A program made the position numbers and the translations under genes. Below are positions 60,767-64,000 of a stretch of DNA of 64,000 bases, piece after piece; the first letter of the stretch is position 1, and each line of letters opens with the position of its first letter. This DNA comes from Chryseobacterium camelliae (GTDB lineage: Bacteria > Bacteroidota > Bacteroidia > Flavobacteriales > Weeksellaceae): positions 2,102,001-2,166,000 of the forward strand of contig NZ_CP115859.1 in NCBI RefSeq assembly GCF_027920545.1, given 5' to 3'. The notes under the pieces were generated by a model. It did not search any database. It was not told the DNA's origin and saw nothing but the letters and a program-made list of their open reading frames with translations.

Positions 60767-60806
60767 AACATCAATAATTAAACTGAGGAGCTATTGTAGC
60801 TAGTAA

Positions 60807-61373
60807 ATGAAAGAAAATAAGGAGCAGATTTTGGTAGCCCGCCTTTTACAAAAGGAAGAAGCGGCCTGGAAAGAACTTTTCGGAGTTTATTCAGGCGGTC
60901 TCACCTATGTCTGTTCCCGATATATTATTGATAAGGAAGATGTTCATGATGTTTTACAGAATAGCTTTATCCAGATGTTTCGTGCAATCGATTCATTTGA
61001 ATACAGAGGAAATGGCTCTTTGAAAGCCTGGATTACCAGAATTGTGGTGAATGAATCTTTGAAGCATATCAAGAAAAATCCGGATTTAAAGGTGGTTTCG
61101 GAAGATTTTGAAATTGCAGATGAACAAAACGATGAGGAACCGGACCTGGAAGAAATTTCACAAAATACAATCATGATGATGATTCGCTCTCTTCCGGAAG
61201 GGTACAGAACGGTTTTCAATCTCTTTGTTTTTGAGAAAAAAACCCATAAAGAAATTGCTGAGATGCTGGGAATTGCAGAAAACTCTTCCGCCTCACAGTT
61301 TCACAGAGCAAAAACAATGCTTGCCCGGAAAATAAAAGAATATAAAATGTCTAAAACAGCGCACTATGAATAA
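60807..61373 (+). CDS. ECF-type RNA polymerase sigma factor
   Basis: 188 residues. Region 2 (LTYVCSRYIIDKEDVHDVLQ, then SFIQMFRAIDSFEY) and region 4 (LPEGYRTVFNLFVFE ... HKEIAEMLGIAENSSASQ) are both recognisable. The final helix SSASQFHRAKTMLARK is the form common in Bacteroidota ECF factors. It directs RNA polymerase to a regulon, probably under control of the gene that overlaps its end by 8 bases. Confidence 0.93.
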   Translation: MKENKEQILVARLLQKEEAAWKELFGVYSGGLTYVCSRYIIDKEDVHDVLQNSFIQMFRAIDSFEYRGNGSLKAWITRIVVNESLKHIKKNPDLKVVSEDFEIADEQNDEEPDLEEISQNTIMMMIRSLPEGYRTVFNLFVFEKKTHKEIAEMLGIAENSSASQFHRAKTMLARKIKEYKMSKTAHYE

Positions 61374-62730
61374 TAATGAATGGTTAAATGATTTGCGCAG
61401 AAAAATGGAAGATCATACAGAAGATGTTCCTGATGGATTGTGGGATGATATTAAAAACGAATTGTTTGTGGAAGATAAGCCGGAAAATAGTATTCCTGTT
61501 GTGATGAATGATGATCTGAAAGCGCAGAATAAAGCCGTTTCAAAACTCAATCATAAACCTCTATTGTATCGTATCTGTGGTGTTGCAGCAGTTATTACCT
61601 TATTCTTTATTGTGGGCAGGCTACTTGTTTTTAATGGTAAAAAAGAGTTTGTAAACAGGACTCAGACAAAAGAAAATTCTTCGGAAAAGATTTCTTATGC
61701 TAACGAATCTGATGAAAATGAAAAATCTTTAAAAATAGAGACTGTTCTACAAAATATGAATTTGGGTAATAATTTCACTGAGAAAACTTTAAATAAAACA
61801 AAAAGTGGAGAAGTAGTTTTTTTGAAAAATACAGATTTTAAAGATCAAAAATATAATCAGGAGAGTGTTGAAAGTCATTATGAACAAAACATTGCCCAGC
61901 AACAGAATAAAAACACTGAAAATCCGCAGGTAAATGAAGAAACGGAGACTTACGAGCTTCTTACAAAAGAGGAAAGAGAACGGAAGAAGAAGTTAGAGGA
62001 AACCGAAAAGATAAAATTAGCCAAAAATCAAGACAAAAAATCCTGGATGGTAGGAGTGCTCGCTGGTAATACATCCTCTAGCTCAACGCAACAATTTCCA
62101 GGGTATGCCACTCTGAACGGAACCACCATAAGCCTGCCTGAAATGTGGAGCTCGGAATATGAAGAAAATCCTTTAATGGCAATTTTGCTGGCCAATCAGA
62201 ATCAGAAAGTAGATGCAAAACTCAAGCACAAAACTCCGGTAACTTTTGGGGCTTCTGTTGCTAAAAGAATCGGGAAAAAATGGTCTGTAGGTACAGGAGT
62301 GAACTATACCCGGCTTTCTTCCGATCTTACCTCGGGAAGTGAATCGAACTTTATAAGCAGTGAACAGAATGTTCATTATGTAGGGATTCCGGTTCAGGTA
62401 AATTATAACATAATTAAAAAAGGAGCATTTACGGGTTATATTACAGGAGGAGGACTGATAGAAAAAGCGGTTTCAGGAGATATTAAAACTAAATATATCG
62501 TTGATGGAACAGTGAAAGAGGAATCCAAAGAGGGAATAAGCGAAAAACCTGTTCAGATGTCAGTAAATACAGCCGCAGGATTACAGCTGAAAGTGGTAAA
62601 AAACATTGGAATTTATGCAGAACCGGGAGTAAGCTATCATTTCAAGGATAACAGCTCATTACAAACAATTTATAAAGAGAAGCCTCTGAATTTCAACTTA
62701 AAGTTCGGGGTAAGACTAATCATAGATTAA
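61366..62730 (+). CDS. Membrane-anchored protein with C-terminal beta-barrel domain, sigma factor partner
   Basis: 454 residues. The N-terminal 65 residues are cytoplasmic-like (DLRRKMEDHTEDVPDGLWDDI), an anti-sigma-like arrangement. One membrane segment lies at residues 67-89 (LLYRICGVAAVITLFFIV). A long charged, N/E/K-rich linker (about 90-225) includes a coiled-coil-like EERERKKKLEETEKIK. The last 170 residues look like an outer-membrane beta-barrel: WSVGTGVNYTRLSSDLTSG, HYVGIPVQVNYNI and the closing NFNLKFGVRLIID. The gene overlaps the sigma factor gene. Predicted to hold the sigma factor until a signal reaches the barrel; this is inference. Confidence 0.8.
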   Translation: MNNNEWLNDLRRKMEDHTEDVPDGLWDDIKNELFVEDKPENSIPVVMNDDLKAQNKAVSKLNHKPLLYRICGVAAVITLFFIVGRLLVFNGKKEFVNRTQTKENSSEKISYANESDENEKSLKIETVLQNMNLGNNFTEKTLNKTKSGEVVFLKNTDFKDQKYNQESVESHYEQNIAQQQNKNTENPQVNEETETYELLTKEERERKKKLEETEKIKLAKNQDKKSWMVGVLAGNTSSSSTQQFPGYATLNGTTISLPEMWSSEYEENPLMAILLANQNQKVDAKLKHKTPVTFGASVAKRIGKKWSVGTGVNYTRLSSDLTSGSESNFISSEQNVHYVGIPVQVNYNIIKKGAFTGYITGGGLIEKAVSGDIKTKYIVDGTVKEESKEGISEKPVQMSVNTAAGLQLKVVKNIGIYAEPGVSYHFKDNSSLQTIYKEKPLNFNLKFGVRLIID

Positions 62731-62841
62731 ATAACACCTTCATCATATCATCAAAAGATAGAGCTGTACACTTATAGCTCCAAAAGTCCTATGTTGGTTT
62801 GTATTAGGGAAAATCACTGCAACACTTTTAAATAGATCAAT

Positions 62842-63807
62842 ATGAAATTAAAATTAATTTTTTTAACAATTCTGCTTTCTTGCTTTTTCAATGTAAAATC
62901 ACAACAATGTACGCCCACTATTACAAGTCCGAGATTGGGGGCCATGTTCCCTGATAAGGTTGTTTTTTGTACTACGGAGACAGAAACATTGTCTACCACT
63001 CAAACGTATGGAAGTTACCAATGGTATAAACAAATGTGGGATTGGCAAACACCTAATCCAAACCCTTGGGTGGCTATTCCCGGAGCGACCTCACAGTCTT
63101 TAGTGATCAATGGTTCTACGGATATGCTGTATTATTTTAAAGTATCGGTCACGGGAAATGATTGTACGGCAGAAAGCAGTCCTGTTCTGGCGGATGGATA
63201 TGCTTATGGTCTTCCGTTCTTGATGGCCAACTTTACACCGGGAACGTATGATGAAATAGCGCCGGGAGTATACAATGTGTGTACGGGAGCTTCTGTTGTT
63301 TTTGAAAACGGATTTCCCGCTGTGTATGGGATGCATACCTGGTTTAAATGTGTCCCCGGAAGCAATCCGCCATCATCTACAGACCCTTGTATTATTAACG
63401 GGCCCACAGGAGATTCTTATACCGCTATGACATCAGGAAAATACGGGTTTTATGCCTGTACAGAATACTGCCCCACCATGTGTGAAATGTTGAGCGATAT
63501 GGCGTTTATTCAACTGAATTTCGGAAACTGGAGTTTTTGCAGTTTAGGGACAGGAGAAGTAAAGACCAAAGAGAATAATTTAAATATTTATCCCAATCCG
63601 GCAGCTCAGTTTTTATATATTGGAAAAGAATCTGAAAAATATACTGAAGTTTCCATCATAGACATGTCTGGAAGATTAATATTGCAAAAAAAGGATCATA
63701 AGTATAATGAAGCTATTGATGTGAATTTTTTATCTGCAGGTACTTATCTAGTGGTCTCTAAAAGTTCGGAAGGAAAAACGTATAAAAATAAATTTATTAA
63801 AAGGTAA
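62842..63807 (+). CDS. T9SS type A secreted protein
   Basis: 321 residues. Signal peptide MKLKLIFLTILLSCFFNVKS. The mature part is cysteine- and W-rich (YQWYKQMWDWQTPNPNPW, GMHTWFKCVPGSNPP, YGFYACTEYCPTMC), probably two Ig-like modules. The type A sorting domain is NIYPNPAAQFLYIGKES ... GTYLVVSKSSEGKTYK. No catalytic motif seen. It follows the sigma factor pair and could be one of its targets. Confidence 0.85.
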   Translation: MKLKLIFLTILLSCFFNVKSQQCTPTITSPRLGAMFPDKVVFCTTETETLSTTQTYGSYQWYKQMWDWQTPNPNPWVAIPGATSQSLVINGSTDMLYYFKVSVTGNDCTAESSPVLADGYAYGLPFLMANFTPGTYDEIAPGVYNVCTGASVVFENGFPAVYGMHTWFKCVPGSNPPSSTDPCIINGPTGDSYTAMTSGKYGFYACTEYCPTMCEMLSDMAFIQLNFGNWSFCSLGTGEVKTKENNLNIYPNPAAQFLYIGKESEKYTEVSIIDMSGRLILQKKDHKYNEAIDVNFLSAGTYLVVSKSSEGKTYKNKFIKR

Positions 63808-63849
63808 ATTCCTTGATTGATAAATAGTTTTTTCAAATGGTTAGTTAGA

Positions 63850-63881
63850 AACGGTGCAATTTATTGTGCCGTTCTTTTTTT
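63850..63881 (+). terminator. Intrinsic terminator after the last T9SS gene
   Basis: AACGGTGCAA, short loop, TTGTGCCGTT (two G-T pairs), then CTTTTTTT. The last 120 bases of the window hold nothing else I can recognise. Confidence 0.8.
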
Positions 63882-64000
63882 GAGTTTGAAAATAAACTAT
63901 TTATATAATTTGATGTAGTCAAAAAATAATCAACATTCATATATTTAATCTGAAAATATTTTTCAGAAAACACAAATATGCTGGTTAAAATTTATGGAAG

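Noticed and set aside
1..64000. Prophage, CRISPR-Cas, toxin-antitoxin or restriction system
   Set aside because: No gene in the window shows integrase, phage structural, Cas, toxin or restriction motifs; the only mobile element is the IS481-type remnant.

Overview
The window reads as chromosomal DNA of a low-GC member of the Bacteroidota, class Flavobacteriia, most like Chryseobacterium or a related Weeksellaceae genus. Evidence: secreted proteins end in type A and type B type IX secretion (T9SS) sorting domains; promoter elements fit the Bacteroidota pattern (TTTG, 19 bases, TAnnTTTG) rather than the E. coli one; Shine-Dalgarno sequences are mostly absent; and AccD and endonuclease III lack their usual metal-binding cysteines, which I recall as common in this class. 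Genus assignment is inference.

Layout. 1-1.5 kb: 5' part of clpC (minus, cut by the window edge). 1.7-5.4 kb: a glycan-assembly run (small membrane protein, GT4, SufE, GT9, GT2), then a 54-residue lipoprotein. 5.7-7.2 kb: two near-identical tRNA-Val genes downstream of folC. 7.3-11.6 kb: TolC-like efflux protein, SprT-like protein, mannose-1-phosphate guanylyltransferase, a secreted unknown and a GNAT acetyltransferase. 11.6-15.1 kb: a rearranged area with a bcp peroxiredoxin, a membrane gene wedged behind a 12-codon bcp remnant, nth, a decayed IS481-type insertion sequence and a DinB protein. 15.2-19.9 kb: DUF885 lipoprotein, an acidic unknown, and exbB-exbD-tonB. 20.2-30.6 kb: three tandem paralogues of large T9SS type B proteins with IgGFc-binding-like N-termini, then a GEVED/fibronectin T9SS type A protein. 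30.9-33.7 kb: a TPR-membrane-AraC regulator and an adjacent paralogue without the DNA-binding domain. 33.7-43.1 kb: mostly minus-strand housekeeping genes (nucleoside-recognition transporter, accD, fbaA, nadK, CBS protein, TrmH-type methyltransferase, bestrophin) and a plus-strand JmjC-like protein. 43.4-53.4 kb: mutS, thioredoxin-like proteins, two anchorless TonB-C proteins, a YARHG lipoprotein, a flavoprotein, a thioesterase and thiL. 53.4-60.7 kb: a broken CPCC gene, pepT, HMG-CoA lyase, a sulfurtransferase, a SufT-like protein, an exonuclease and lipoproteins. 60.8-63.8 kb: an ECF sigma factor with a membrane/beta-barrel partner, and a T9SS type A protein.

Most genes are housekeeping. 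The accessory signals I rate highest are: a candidate ~65-nt small RNA at 40557-40622 with a consensus promoter and an intrinsic terminator; the mosaic T9SS array, in which the outer copies share an almost identical C-terminal half while a diverged copy sits between them; the sigma factor/barrel pair; the TPR regulator and its HTH-less paralogue; the bcp remnant; and several families of intergenic palindromic repeats. I saw no CRISPR array, prophage or recognisable defence island. All identifications come from reading the sequence and from recall of protein families; no database search was run.
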